Shown here in pieces: positions 38,551-48,066 of a stretch of DNA of 64,000 nt. Made by a program: the position numbers and the translations under genes. The notes under the pieces are model-generated. The model did no database searches. It was given only the letters and a program-made list of their open reading frames with translations, and had not been told where the DNA came from. Every line of letters starts with the position of its first letter. The first letter of the stretch is position 1. Source of the stretch: a virus; the IMG/VR virus record IMGVR_UViG_3300027754_005993, positions 1-64,000 of that record. The stretch is one strand, 5' to 3'.

Positions 38551-40305
38551 ATGAGCACTAAAAGCATAAATGTTAAAAACTTTGTAAAAGACGCTGGAGT
38601 AAAGAACCAACTCTTTGTCTTTGCTGGATATAATCCAAATGTTGCAATTTCTGAAACAAATCAAAGTTCTATTGATATTTGGAATTATTCTGATTTTTCT
38701 GTTCGTATTGGTAAACCAAATATAATGCCCGTTGTGCCAAATGTAAAATGGAATCAATCAAAACCATATACGCCATGGTCATCAGTCACCCCAAACTCTG
38801 GCAATTTTTATGCTCTAAATGAACAAAATGGATATGTTTATCTGTGTGTCAGTGATAATTTAGCAAATCGTACAGATCATAATGGAACTATGGTTTCTAA
38901 TATAAGACCAACTCACTCAGCAGGAATTGAAAGATATTCTGATGGATTTGCTTGGAAACCATTATATAAGATCACTCCTTCTTTGGAAAAATTTGTATCA
39001 AATTCGTGGTTGCCAGTTGTGTCTTTTGAATTTTTTGATTCATCAACTCAGGAAACATTTGGAAGATTGACAAAGGCATTTTGCAGTCCTGCTACACCTA
39101 GCAATATAGGTCAATGCGCTTTATATGCGAAGATCGCTTTAAATCAAGATGACGATACAACAGTCACGGAATATGAAAAGGGAGACTTATTTTGTACGGC
39201 AAACGATTTGTCATGTTCGCAATGTTATTATTTAACGGTAAATGACGATAAATATGAATCTGTATACTACGAAGATGGCGAAACAGTCCCACAAACGAAA
39301 CAAATACTTGATAATTATGATTTAATTTCATCGTATATTGATACGGGGGAAATAAGTCCATCTTCTCCTTATTATTATTTGTATCAAATAAATGCTAATG
39401 ATAATTTAAATGAAGGTGGTGTTGTATCTGCCTTCATTGATCTTTCTGGATTCAGTACATCTCAATTGATTACATCATCTTCAAATCCAGAATTTACAAT
39501 TACTAGTAATAGTGGGTATGGCGCACGCATTAGATTACTCACCACCATCAATAATAATTCATATATCATATCTGGAATTGAAGTATTGGAAGGTGGATCT
39601 TACTATAAAGATATTACTTTAGAAATGGATCCAAATAGCATTTCAATTGATTCTGATATGTTGGTTTCTGCTATACAAGTTAATCTAGACGCAATAGATG
39701 GTTTAGGATTTGATCCAGTTGATGTATTGAATGCACAGCATGTAATGGTAGATGCTAGAATAGAAAAGAAAACAATAAATGATACAACAAGTATTATACT
39801 TCCAGATAAATTGAATTTTTTTGGTCTTGTTCAAAATCCATCATCTACAGTTGGAACAAATATAATCACATCTGGATCTAATAAAAATCAAAAGTTAGAT
39901 ATTGTCTACAGAACAACTATATTGGCAGAAGTATCTACAGACACATTAAATTCCCTTCCAACAACAGATAACATATACAACACACAGGGAGTAAATTCAA
40001 CAAATTCCAGTGTAACCTCAAGTACAACAAATGGTGTTTTTATTGGTGGTGTAGGAAATATAGGTGAAGGTGGAGCGGCATCTTTTTATATTGCAAGTGA
40101 ATTAAAAAATGTAGCATATGCTAAAGCAAATTCATTGGTTGGAGTCACACTGGCAAATAATGTAACTATTACGGCAGTATACCAACAACCAGAATTTATT
40201 CAATATACTGGTAAAGTTCTGTCAGTTAAGAAACTAAATACAGATCTGCCAATAAGTGATGTGGATTCTGTAATTATTCGTATAAATATGATAAAGGGAA
40301 TGTAA
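38551..40305 (+). CDS. 8: Baseplate wedge protein gp8
   Basis: 584 aa. YTPWSSVTPNSGNFYALNEQ, NGYVYLCVSDN, IERYSDGFAWKPLYKITPSL are the gp8 signatures (VYLCisdN ... DGYxWkyLY). Longer than T4 gp8 (334 aa) owing to beta-rich central repeats (SGYGARIRLLTTINNNSYII; GIEVLEGGSYYKDITLEM). gp8 dimers sit in the wedge and contact gp10. A late promoter for the next gene lies in its last 25 nt. Confidence 0.85.
   Translation: MSTKSINVKNFVKDAGVKNQLFVFAGYNPNVAISETNQSSIDIWNYSDFSVRIGKPNIMPVVPNVKWNQSKPYTPWSSVTPNSGNFYALNEQNGYVYLCVSDNLANRTDHNGTMVSNIRPTHSAGIERYSDGFAWKPLYKITPSLEKFVSNSWLPVVSFEFFDSSTQETFGRLTKAFCSPATPSNIGQCALYAKIALNQDDDTTVTEYEKGDLFCTANDLSCSQCYYLTVNDDKYESVYYEDGETVPQTKQILDNYDLISSYIDTGEISPSSPYYYLYQINANDNLNEGGVVSAFIDLSGFSTSQLITSSSNPEFTITSNSGYGARIRLLTTINNNSYIISGIEVLEGGSYYKDITLEMDPNSISIDSDMLVSAIQVNLDAIDGLGFDPVDVLNAQHVMVDARIEKKTINDTTSIILPDKLNFFGLVQNPSSTVGTNIITSGSNKNQKLDIVYRTTILAEVSTDTLNSLPTTDNIYNTQGVNSTNSSVTSSTTNGVFIGGVGNIGEGGAASFYIASELKNVAYAKANSLVGVTLANNVTITAVYQQPEFIQYTGKVLSVKKLNTDLPISDVDSVIIRINMIKGM
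40281..40288 (+). promoter_or_regulatory. Late promoter for fibre genes
   Basis: Exact TATAAATA; start near 40294, then AAAGGGA-type ribosome binding site and ATG 40307. Inside the gp8 gene. Confidence 0.55.
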
Positions 40306-40306
40306 C

Positions 40307-41041
40307 ATGCCACAAAGTCCTCTAGGTTCAGATTTACCCCTAAGCGGTTCACCATACCACAGTAGAGTATCTTCACACTATGGAAGTGAAGATAAGAATT
40401 ACTATATGGTGGCATTTACCCCTGGATATGCTTTACAAGCATCAGAACTTAATGAATTTCAAGAATTATTCTTTTTGAATCAAAGTCTAACGCAAAGAAT
40501 GAATAGTAATTGGTCAGCAACTGCTTACAGTACTCCATTTTGGGAAGGGTTGATTCCACTACAATCAAATGGATGTACAGCATCTACTCCAATTATCGCT
40601 GCCGATATAGGCACTAATTTTAATCAGGCAAGCACAAGTGTAACTTTTAATGCTGGTTGGTATCTTTGGACGGAATATTCAAGCAAATTGAGTTTTTGGA
40701 TATATTTAAGTAGTACATTACGAAGAACAGTACAAACTACTGCTGTGGGTGGAGTAGGCACATTTTATATTGGTCTTGATGGATCAACCAATCAAATAAA
40801 TTGCTGTCCATCAGCAGAATGTTCAGATACTCAAGATCCAACACTTAGAGACAATTCTAGAGATGGAAGCACCAGTAATTCTTACTTTACTTGTGGTGCT
40901 GCAAGATTGGGAATAACTTTTGGATCAACTCCAGAAATACGAAATGCGATTGCTTCTAATTTTTATCCAATATTTAAATTTAGCATAAATGGTGCTACGG
41001 CAACAGTCAAATTCATGGACGATCAACAAGTTTCAACCTAA
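40307..41041 (+). CDS. Baseplate-fibre connector protein
   Basis: 244 aa. YYMVAFTPGYALQASELNEF, QELFFLNQSLTQRMNSNW is the conserved start (f.PGyaLQAaELNElQ) of gp9/gp10-position proteins in T4-like marine phages and of DUF4815-like fibre adaptors. The rest is beta-rich (WTEYSSKLSFWIYLSSTLRR). It likely anchors the fibre proteins that follow. In the T4 gp9/gp10 position by order. Confidence 0.65.
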   Translation: MPQSPLGSDLPLSGSPYHSRVSSHYGSEDKNYYMVAFTPGYALQASELNEFQELFFLNQSLTQRMNSNWSATAYSTPFWEGLIPLQSNGCTASTPIIAADIGTNFNQASTSVTFNAGWYLWTEYSSKLSFWIYLSSTLRRTVQTTAVGGVGTFYIGLDGSTNQINCCPSAECSDTQDPTLRDNSRDGSTSNSYFTCGAARLGITFGSTPEIRNAIASNFYPIFKFSINGATATVKFMDDQQVST

Positions 41042-41056
41042 GCGGATTAACTACAA

Positions 41057-43447
41057 ATGGCATTTAATACTAGTATTTCAAATTTAACGGGAACTTCTAC
41101 CTTTTACGATTGGTATCAAAAAGAAAATAATGAAATTATTTCAAAATTAAATCTCGCCCAAATTTCAAGTATTACTGGTGGAGATGGTATTCTTGTTGGG
41201 TTAAGCGCATCTAGTGGTCTTGCTACTCTTTCCATTGGTGGAACATCTGGAAATATAGCAGCAGGATTAACTTTTAGTGGTTCAATTTCTTTCTTAGGTG
41301 AAACAGTATTTCCAAATATTTCCTATAAGATTACAGGAGTTACTACGGGAACTTCTGGATATACTTTTGGTAGTGTAGTTAGAATTACATCAACTGGTTA
41401 TACTCTCGCACAGGCAAATGGTGCGGACAGTGCTGAAGTTATAGGTGTGATTTCTTCAATGAAGTCTTCATATTCTGTGGTTTCTCTTTCTGGTAAGATA
41501 GATGGAAACTTTACCACGGTTGCTGGTGGAACTCTATCCCCAGGTTGTGTATATTTCTTGGATGGTCAAACTGCTGGATTCTTGACAACCACAGAACCAA
41601 ATACAATTGGATATGTTTCAAAACCAGTCATGATTGGTATCGGCGAAACAGCAGGAATGATTGTTCAGTATCGTGGAAACTTTTTAAATTCAACATCTTC
41701 TGGATCTGGTCTTTCTGGTTCAAATATCATTTATGTTGCATTTCCAAAAAGTCCAGATCCAAGACTTCTTGGATTTACATTAGGTACTTTCCTCTCATAT
41801 GCTCCACATGTCGCAGGAGCATCTGCATCTGTAAATGGTGCAACATTCTTTAACCAAGTATTAGCAGATACTGGCAGAACTGCATTAAATAAAGGTTGGT
41901 TTATTAGCGGAAGTAAGAACTTTATCAGTAGATTATATACTCCAGGAGCCCCATTCTATAATTTACCATGGGAAGATGATTTTGTTGTTGGAATGATTCA
42001 GGGTATGGTAACAACTGGTAGTGCATTCGTTTATGAAATTGTAACTAAAGGATATTCAACTGTAATTCCTCTTGGAGTTAGTTCACGCAATCCAAACGAT
42101 GGTGTATATTATCTTGCTGGAACCACATATACAGTTGCTGCTCTAGGCGTTACTGGACAACTAACATTAGGTGCTACATCTAGTAATTCTGCATATCAAC
42201 CAGTTTATCAACTTGGTCGTAACTTTACATCTTCAACACGACCTTCAAATTTCTTTGTAGATATTCGTCCACTGATGAATAGTCCAATTACAAGTTCATA
42301 TAGATCCACTGCGGTTCCAGAAACTCTTACCAATGGATCAAATACGACATACAATGGAGATTTCTCTATATGGCAAAGAGATGCTGGAAATAAATCTGGA
42401 GTATATACGACATATGGTGATGTTTACTTTGCCGATGGATGGATTCGTAGACAATCTGGATTTGTATCAACTACTACAAGTTCACAAAATTTACAAAAAC
42501 AAACATTTGCCAAGACAGATACAAGTGTTGAAGGAACTCCGACAAATTATATTGATATTAAATGCTTAGAAAGTCTTGCAAGCACATTAAGCACAACAAC
42601 ATCAAATCCTGTATATTCTATTGGTCATGTTGTTGATGGAATCAATACTTTTAGTAATACTGCAATAACGGTAAGTTTCTATGCCAAGACAGCAGTATTT
42701 GATAACAACTACAAAGTAAATGTGTATTTTGCACGATATGGAAATGGTGCTCTTGTTGAGAAGAATATCATTGGACAGATAACTCCACAATCAAATTGGA
42801 CTAAGCATACACTCAATTATAATGTTCCAGCATATACAGATGTGACAAGTTATTCAAATGATTATGTTGAAATTGGTTTGGATTTGAATCCATTGATTCG
42901 CACTGCGTTTACCAGTTTAGTCGCATCTAGCACAAATGTAACTATTAGTGTTGCTTCAATGTGTGTATATCCAGGAACATTTACTGCTCCTCCACATATG
43001 TTCATGACAACTACAGAGAAATTAAAAGTAGCACAGAAATATTACTACACAACATATTCTGATTCACAGACTGTTGGATCTCAAACAATGTCAAGTCCAA
43101 GTGAACCCGAATTGAATACTTATAGTTTTACAGTACTCCCAAATGCTCAATTTTCTATATTTAAGTTACCAACTAAAATGAGAGCAAATCCAACTGTAAC
43201 TGTATATTCACCATCTAGCGGGACAGCGAATGAAATGTTTAATTATACTTTTGGAAATGACTTAAGAAATGCTGCGGGGTCAAGAGGGTACAATGGATCA
43301 GTTCGTACAGCACCTCTGGGAACACAAACAACATCCACATCATCCGATAATCCCGCAACAAATGTTAGATTGAATGTAAATTCTGGTGCGGTGTTTTACG
43401 ATGTAGTCAATTGTAATTTAGTAGTAGATTCAAGTTATCCAATTTAA
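41057..43447 (+). CDS. Tail fibre / adhesin with carbohydrate-binding-type tail
   Basis: 796 aa. N-terminal TSTFYDWYQKENNEIISKLN is a fibre attachment motif; about 85-215 forms a repeat domain (SSYSVVSLSGKIDGNF, LSPGCVYFLDGQTAGFLTTT, KPVMIGIGETAGMIVQYRGN) shared with the gene at 43459. From about 425, NGDFSIWQRDAG..YFADGWIRRQ..VSFYAK.. is the carbohydrate-binding-like module (GnFdiWQRG ... aDrW) seen in receptor-binding tips; ends in a short beta domain. Host glycan binding is the likely job. Confidence 0.72.
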   Translation: MAFNTSISNLTGTSTFYDWYQKENNEIISKLNLAQISSITGGDGILVGLSASSGLATLSIGGTSGNIAAGLTFSGSISFLGETVFPNISYKITGVTTGTSGYTFGSVVRITSTGYTLAQANGADSAEVIGVISSMKSSYSVVSLSGKIDGNFTTVAGGTLSPGCVYFLDGQTAGFLTTTEPNTIGYVSKPVMIGIGETAGMIVQYRGNFLNSTSSGSGLSGSNIIYVAFPKSPDPRLLGFTLGTFLSYAPHVAGASASVNGATFFNQVLADTGRTALNKGWFISGSKNFISRLYTPGAPFYNLPWEDDFVVGMIQGMVTTGSAFVYEIVTKGYSTVIPLGVSSRNPNDGVYYLAGTTYTVAALGVTGQLTLGATSSNSAYQPVYQLGRNFTSSTRPSNFFVDIRPLMNSPITSSYRSTAVPETLTNGSNTTYNGDFSIWQRDAGNKSGVYTTYGDVYFADGWIRRQSGFVSTTTSSQNLQKQTFAKTDTSVEGTPTNYIDIKCLESLASTLSTTTSNPVYSIGHVVDGINTFSNTAITVSFYAKTAVFDNNYKVNVYFARYGNGALVEKNIIGQITPQSNWTKHTLNYNVPAYTDVTSYSNDYVEIGLDLNPLIRTAFTSLVASSTNVTISVASMCVYPGTFTAPPHMFMTTTEKLKVAQKYYYTTYSDSQTVGSQTMSSPSEPELNTYSFTVLPNAQFSIFKLPTKMRANPTVTVYSPSSGTANEMFNYTFGNDLRNAAGSRGYNGSVRTAPLGTQTTSTSSDNPATNVRLNVNSGAVFYDVVNCNLVVDSSYPI

Positions 43448-43458
43448 TGGAGAAATAA

Positions 43459-44583
43459 ATGGCAAGTTGTAGCAACAGTTCAAATATCCAATCGTCATTG
43501 ACTTCCCTAAGTGTTGTTCAGGGGGGATCGCGACTAGTTACTGACATCACACGAATTTCTGGTCTTACAATTGGAAATGTGATTCGTTATGATGTTGCAA
43601 CTACTGGGTTTACTGCTTCTAAGGCGAATGATGCTCCAAGTTCAGAAGTATTTGGTGTAATTGAATCTCAGAATGTTTCCACAAATACATTTAGTGTTGT
43701 CATATATGGTTCAATTAATCTTGGAGCATCTTATCTCGCAGATATGGGAAGCGGTGGGGGATCTGGTGGAAATGACATTTACTTCGTAAGTGGAATTACT
43801 GCTGGAACTCTTCAAAATCTTGCACCCACAAGTTTGAATCATATAATCAAACCAGTATATCAAGCAGCACCACATGGATCATTTTCTGGAATTGTAATGA
43901 ATTATCTTGGATATAAGATAGGTGGAGATATAGAATCTGTTCTTGAAGATACAGAATTGGGAAATATTCTAATAGTTCTTGGCACAAATGAATTTACAGA
44001 AGGTTATGTTGATGCTTCAATTTCACACGAACTTGCAATAGCAGATTATGGCGAGTTTTATTCTAAATTTGGAACACAATACGGATATGTTGAAAAGATA
44101 GTTGTTAATGAAGCTATAGGTGGTACTATACAAGTTGGAATGAAAGCAAGACAACCATCATCTGGATATGTGGGAACTATTGTAAGAACAGATAGTGCAA
44201 ATGCAACTTTATATCTTTATAAATCACCAACTTCAAGTCTAGCAAGCACTTCTAAAAATTTGATTGTTGATACAAGCAGTAATACAACTCAGACATTCAC
44301 TATCGTTTCTACAGAGATATATGCTGTACAATCGCCAGTGATTACTTTATCACAACCGTTGAATATTAGTGGTAAAGATGGAACAAATGTTGTAACCCAA
44401 AAGGTAAATACTGCAATAAAGGTAAAACCCCAGGGAATAAAAGTAAATGTTCCAAGGTCAGTGACAGTCACATCTTTAACGGCATCTAATATTGCTCTTG
44501 GCATTACATGGGCAGATGTTGGAACTACATTAACAAGTTATGATACAAGATTAAGAGCACTTGAGGCAATAGTTAAACCATAA
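43459..44583 (+). CDS. Fibre protein sharing the 41057 repeat domain
   Basis: 374 aa, GGAG upstream of ATG. VIRYDVATTGFTASKANDAP, SSEVFGVIES..., DIYFVSGITAGTLQNLAPTS, HIIKPVYQAAPHGSFSGIVM, NYLGYKIGG parallel the domain in the previous protein. The C-terminal part (ITWADVGTTLTSYDTRLRAL) is a short coiled-coil-like end. Probably a fibre shaft or adaptor. Its stop overlaps the start of the collagen-like gene. Confidence 0.65.
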   Translation: MASCSNSSNIQSSLTSLSVVQGGSRLVTDITRISGLTIGNVIRYDVATTGFTASKANDAPSSEVFGVIESQNVSTNTFSVVIYGSINLGASYLADMGSGGGSGGNDIYFVSGITAGTLQNLAPTSLNHIIKPVYQAAPHGSFSGIVMNYLGYKIGGDIESVLEDTELGNILIVLGTNEFTEGYVDASISHELAIADYGEFYSKFGTQYGYVEKIVVNEAIGGTIQVGMKARQPSSGYVGTIVRTDSANATLYLYKSPTSSLASTSKNLIVDTSSNTTQTFTIVSTEIYAVQSPVITLSQPLNISGKDGTNVVTQKVNTAIKVKPQGIKVNVPRSVTVTSLTASNIALGITWADVGTTLTSYDTRLRALEAIVKP

Positions 44584-47500
44584 TGTTTTACGGAAGCAGT
44601 CCATATCTTCAACGAAAACTTCTAGGAATTCTTGGAGCAACTGGTGCTACTGGAGCAACTGGTGCTACTGGCGCAACTGGTGCTACTGGTTCTCAAGGAT
44701 CAATTGGAAATACTGGTCCTGGTTTAACAGGAATGACTTATTCAAACGGAGCAATAATCCACACATATACTGATGGATCAAGCATTAGTGTTGAATCTCC
44801 AAATGGAATACAAGGATCTGATGGTGATTATTATATCTTTGCTGATGGTGAGAATATTGTAGCAGGAACTCCAGGAATATTTTCTGGATTATCTTTGAAT
44901 ACATCTCTACCTCAAGATAGAGATGGTATCTTCACAATATCAAGATTGAATATTCGTGGAATAACAACAAGTTCACAAAATAGTAATCTTACATTAATTG
45001 GAATTAGTAGTTCTGTAGAATCCAGGATGATAAATGTTCAATATAATTTATCAGGTCTTCCATATCTTGGATTGTGTGGTGGATCGGAAGGACAACTGGT
45101 TGTATTTCAGAGTGGAACCAGATTTGTTGGATTGACTGGCACAAAGTATAATATAGATGCAAAAACGGTTGACCTACAATCTCTAAATTATGGAGAAAGA
45201 GTTCAATTTGTAAGACCAATACTAAAAACATTATCCTCAACAACAGGAACAGATCAAAGGTATTTCTACTGGCCAATAGATTGCCAAAATGCCAATACAT
45301 TTGTTTTAAATTCGTTTCAAGATCAACTTATAGTTGGAACTAAAACAGTTGCTCAGGTAGTTTTAATTAAGAATCCACCAACTGCTAATATAGCAAAAGC
45401 AATCACTATAGTTGTACCATCAGGAATCACTGGTGGATTGGTAACTAAATTTGCTGTTGCCGATGATGTATCTGGATTTACACTAAACGATGCCGATTTC
45501 TCTGTATCTTGGCCATTGACATATCCTCCATGCTTCACTAGTGGAATAGATGTGATAAATTCTGTACATTTTGATGGAATTTGGTATTCTAATTATGGAC
45601 TATACAATTCAGGAACAAGTTCTGTTTCATGGAATACATCATATAGCGATTGCCCAGGATCATATAATATACCAGATCCAGACTATCCAGCCTATGATCC
45701 AGTTGGTCTTTGCTGTGTTGGTTGTAGTGGTGCATCCGCTTCATTTGTTGGCACACAATCATCTTGTCAATTGTTAATATCTCAAGGATTGGCACAATTC
45801 TTTGAAGGAAAAGATGGAACATATAGTGGATGCACATTCAATGATGCTCCTGTTGGAATTTGTTGTTATAAAAATGGAAATAATTCCACAATCAAACATC
45901 CAAATCTACTTAGATTGTGTGATTGTTTAAGACTGTCTAGAAATTCAAATGAACAACCATGGTCATATTGGCAACAAATAGATAGTTGTTGCAAGAATAT
46001 AAATTGTGTAGATTGTGATGCTGCGTTTAACGATACTGGTGCTTGCTGCAATGGTGTTGGTGGATGTGAAAACAATACATCTCGCGCTTCGTGTGCTGAC
46101 AGTGGAAAATATTGGCAAGGAAAAGGAACAGTGTGTCAATATTTTCCACCTAATCCACCAGATTTTCCTGCACCTATAGAGATCTGTAAAACAGGAACTG
46201 CTGGGTGTTGTGTGACAGGAACATGCTCAGATGTTTCTAGACAATCTTCTTGCTCTGGATTATATTATGGATGTGGTCATACATGCGGATCATTTGATTG
46301 CGTGGATAATCCACAAGTTATATGTCCTTCATGTCTTGATTCAAATCAAATATTCCAAGTTAAAAAATATAATTCTACTGGCAGTTTTATTGGATTTACT
46401 GAAGTCAAAATTGGTGATTTCTTTGCAGGTGGAATTGTTGCTGGTGTATTTAGTCCAAATGGAGCAACATGCTTAGGAAATAGATCTGCATTTGGTGGAT
46501 TGTATGATGGATTACCTCTTGGTTCTTATACCGATGATGCGCTTAGAAATTCAATCACTGGACCATTAGTATTTAATGAATTAAATTCTGGAACTGAAAA
46601 AACATCAAGCGCATATAGAAGTGTGTATGATCCAATGGGATATGGATTTACTTTGCCAGAAGCACATCAATCCAACTGCGATTCATGGTTAATGATTGTT
46701 TCTCCGTGGCCTGCTAGAATACGAGAAGATTGGGATATAACTACTCATCAATTCACAGCAACACCATTTGTAGATTCTACTGTTTCACCAGATACAAGTA
46801 TATTGCCAGCTGCAGACTTCGTACTAAATGAAATTGGCGAAAATCTAGTATACTCCAGAATAATTAATTTATTCACATGGAGTCATGGTGGAACATCACA
46901 TTGCTTCACACTCGATGATAATTTAAATTCAATTTTTGATGGACAAGTATTATCTGAATCATGTGCATTCATTGGAACAGGGATTCGATCCGATGGTGCA
47001 TATGGAACATTGCCTATACTAAAAAATGGAACTATGGGCAATACTTATTGGGGAAATGCTACAAGTTTTGATACATGTCCAGATGTAAATCTGTGTGTTG
47101 ATTGTGAAGATTCCCCATTAGCAAGAACTAGTTTAGGAAGACCTTTCATATTTACCAGAAATACTGGATGGTGGTCAAGAAATTGGGGTCTATACAATTC
47201 TTGTAGATTGTTCGGTTCTGATGTTGCTGAATATTATCTCAGATCTGGAAATGGTATTGGTGGGCCACAATTTGCCAATCTTAAAACAATATTTGGTGCT
47301 ACAGGATATGCTGGATTTACAGCAAATTTCTTTCATACAGGAACACCTACAGCAAAGACAACTATTGCTGAAGGAACTAGCGTATATAACAGATATTATT
47401 ATTCTTCAGAACAAATGAAATCTGAAGGATATCCACAAGTATCAAGATGGTATGTTCCCAGCATAGACGAACTTTCATTCTTAGCAAAACAATGCGTAGA

Positions 47501-48065
47501 TATAAATCTTCAAGAAAAACTATACAATTATGGAATAACTTATGGAATTCCTATTGGAAGTTCTTCCATAGGAGCAAATGGATATGTTTGGTCATCTACT
47601 GGAACATTTGATGAAGGTGTCACACGACAATACATTCAAGCAACTGGTGGATCGCCATGGCCAAATTCTGGAGAAAATGGATCAGAGGTAATATTACCAT
47701 CCGATTCAAGATATGGGCAGATATTAACAAACCAATTTACCAAGGCGTGGGTATTGAAATTTCCAGAACATGATATTGACACACAATTACCACCATCTCC
47801 AAATTCGTTTAAAGTTAAAAAAGCACACGACTTTGACGATAAATATGAATTGAGATTGGTAAGACTTATTCGTTGTGATCAAAGATATTATGATAATAAT
47901 TCACCTGAATTTTTAAGAAATAGAACATGGATGGTTCCCAGACTAACTGATGCTGCGGTATGCAATGGAACAAATCAAGAGATAGATGGAATCAATCCGC
48001 AGTACAGTTCTGCCAATTTTACTCTAGATCCACAGACATCCACTATATTCAGAAACGCAACATAA
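44583..48065 (+). CDS. Collagen-like, Cys-rich tail fibre with DUF1566-like C-terminus (1)
   Basis: 1160 aa. N-terminal MFYGSSPYLQRKLLGI is followed by a collagen-like run (GATGATGATGATGATGATGS, 18-37). A beta domain follows, then Cys-rich repeats at about 375-580 with CC pairs (GLCCVGCSGA; GICCYKNG; GACCNGVGGCE; GCCVTGTCS). The C-terminal 500 residues end in a FGly/C-lectin-like DUF1566 pattern: RWYVPSIDELSFLA near 955 and YVWSST near 1000. Probably a trimeric host-binding fibre stabilised by disulphides. First of a related series (48067; 51141 plus 53858). Confidence 0.75.
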   Translation: MFYGSSPYLQRKLLGILGATGATGATGATGATGATGSQGSIGNTGPGLTGMTYSNGAIIHTYTDGSSISVESPNGIQGSDGDYYIFADGENIVAGTPGIFSGLSLNTSLPQDRDGIFTISRLNIRGITTSSQNSNLTLIGISSSVESRMINVQYNLSGLPYLGLCGGSEGQLVVFQSGTRFVGLTGTKYNIDAKTVDLQSLNYGERVQFVRPILKTLSSTTGTDQRYFYWPIDCQNANTFVLNSFQDQLIVGTKTVAQVVLIKNPPTANIAKAITIVVPSGITGGLVTKFAVADDVSGFTLNDADFSVSWPLTYPPCFTSGIDVINSVHFDGIWYSNYGLYNSGTSSVSWNTSYSDCPGSYNIPDPDYPAYDPVGLCCVGCSGASASFVGTQSSCQLLISQGLAQFFEGKDGTYSGCTFNDAPVGICCYKNGNNSTIKHPNLLRLCDCLRLSRNSNEQPWSYWQQIDSCCKNINCVDCDAAFNDTGACCNGVGGCENNTSRASCADSGKYWQGKGTVCQYFPPNPPDFPAPIEICKTGTAGCCVTGTCSDVSRQSSCSGLYYGCGHTCGSFDCVDNPQVICPSCLDSNQIFQVKKYNSTGSFIGFTEVKIGDFFAGGIVAGVFSPNGATCLGNRSAFGGLYDGLPLGSYTDDALRNSITGPLVFNELNSGTEKTSSAYRSVYDPMGYGFTLPEAHQSNCDSWLMIVSPWPARIREDWDITTHQFTATPFVDSTVSPDTSILPAADFVLNEIGENLVYSRIINLFTWSHGGTSHCFTLDDNLNSIFDGQVLSESCAFIGTGIRSDGAYGTLPILKNGTMGNTYWGNATSFDTCPDVNLCVDCEDSPLARTSLGRPFIFTRNTGWWSRNWGLYNSCRLFGSDVAEYYLRSGNGIGGPQFANLKTIFGATGYAGFTANFFHTGTPTAKTTIAEGTSVYNRYYYSSEQMKSEGYPQVSRWYVPSIDELSFLAKQCVDINLQEKLYNYGITYGIPIGSSSIGANGYVWSSTGTFDEGVTRQYIQATGGSPWPNSGENGSEVILPSDSRYGQILTNQFTKAWVLKFPEHDIDTQLPPSPNSFKVKKAHDFDDKYELRLVRLIRCDQRYYDNNSPEFLRNRTWMVPRLTDAAVCNGTNQEIDGINPQYSSANFTLDPQTSTIFRNAT

Positions 48066-48066
48066 T

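Noticed and set aside
44640-44700. Tandem actggtgctactgg repeats as a possible replication or recombination repeat
   Set aside because: They encode GATGAT collagen-like triplets in the fibre protein and need no other explanation.
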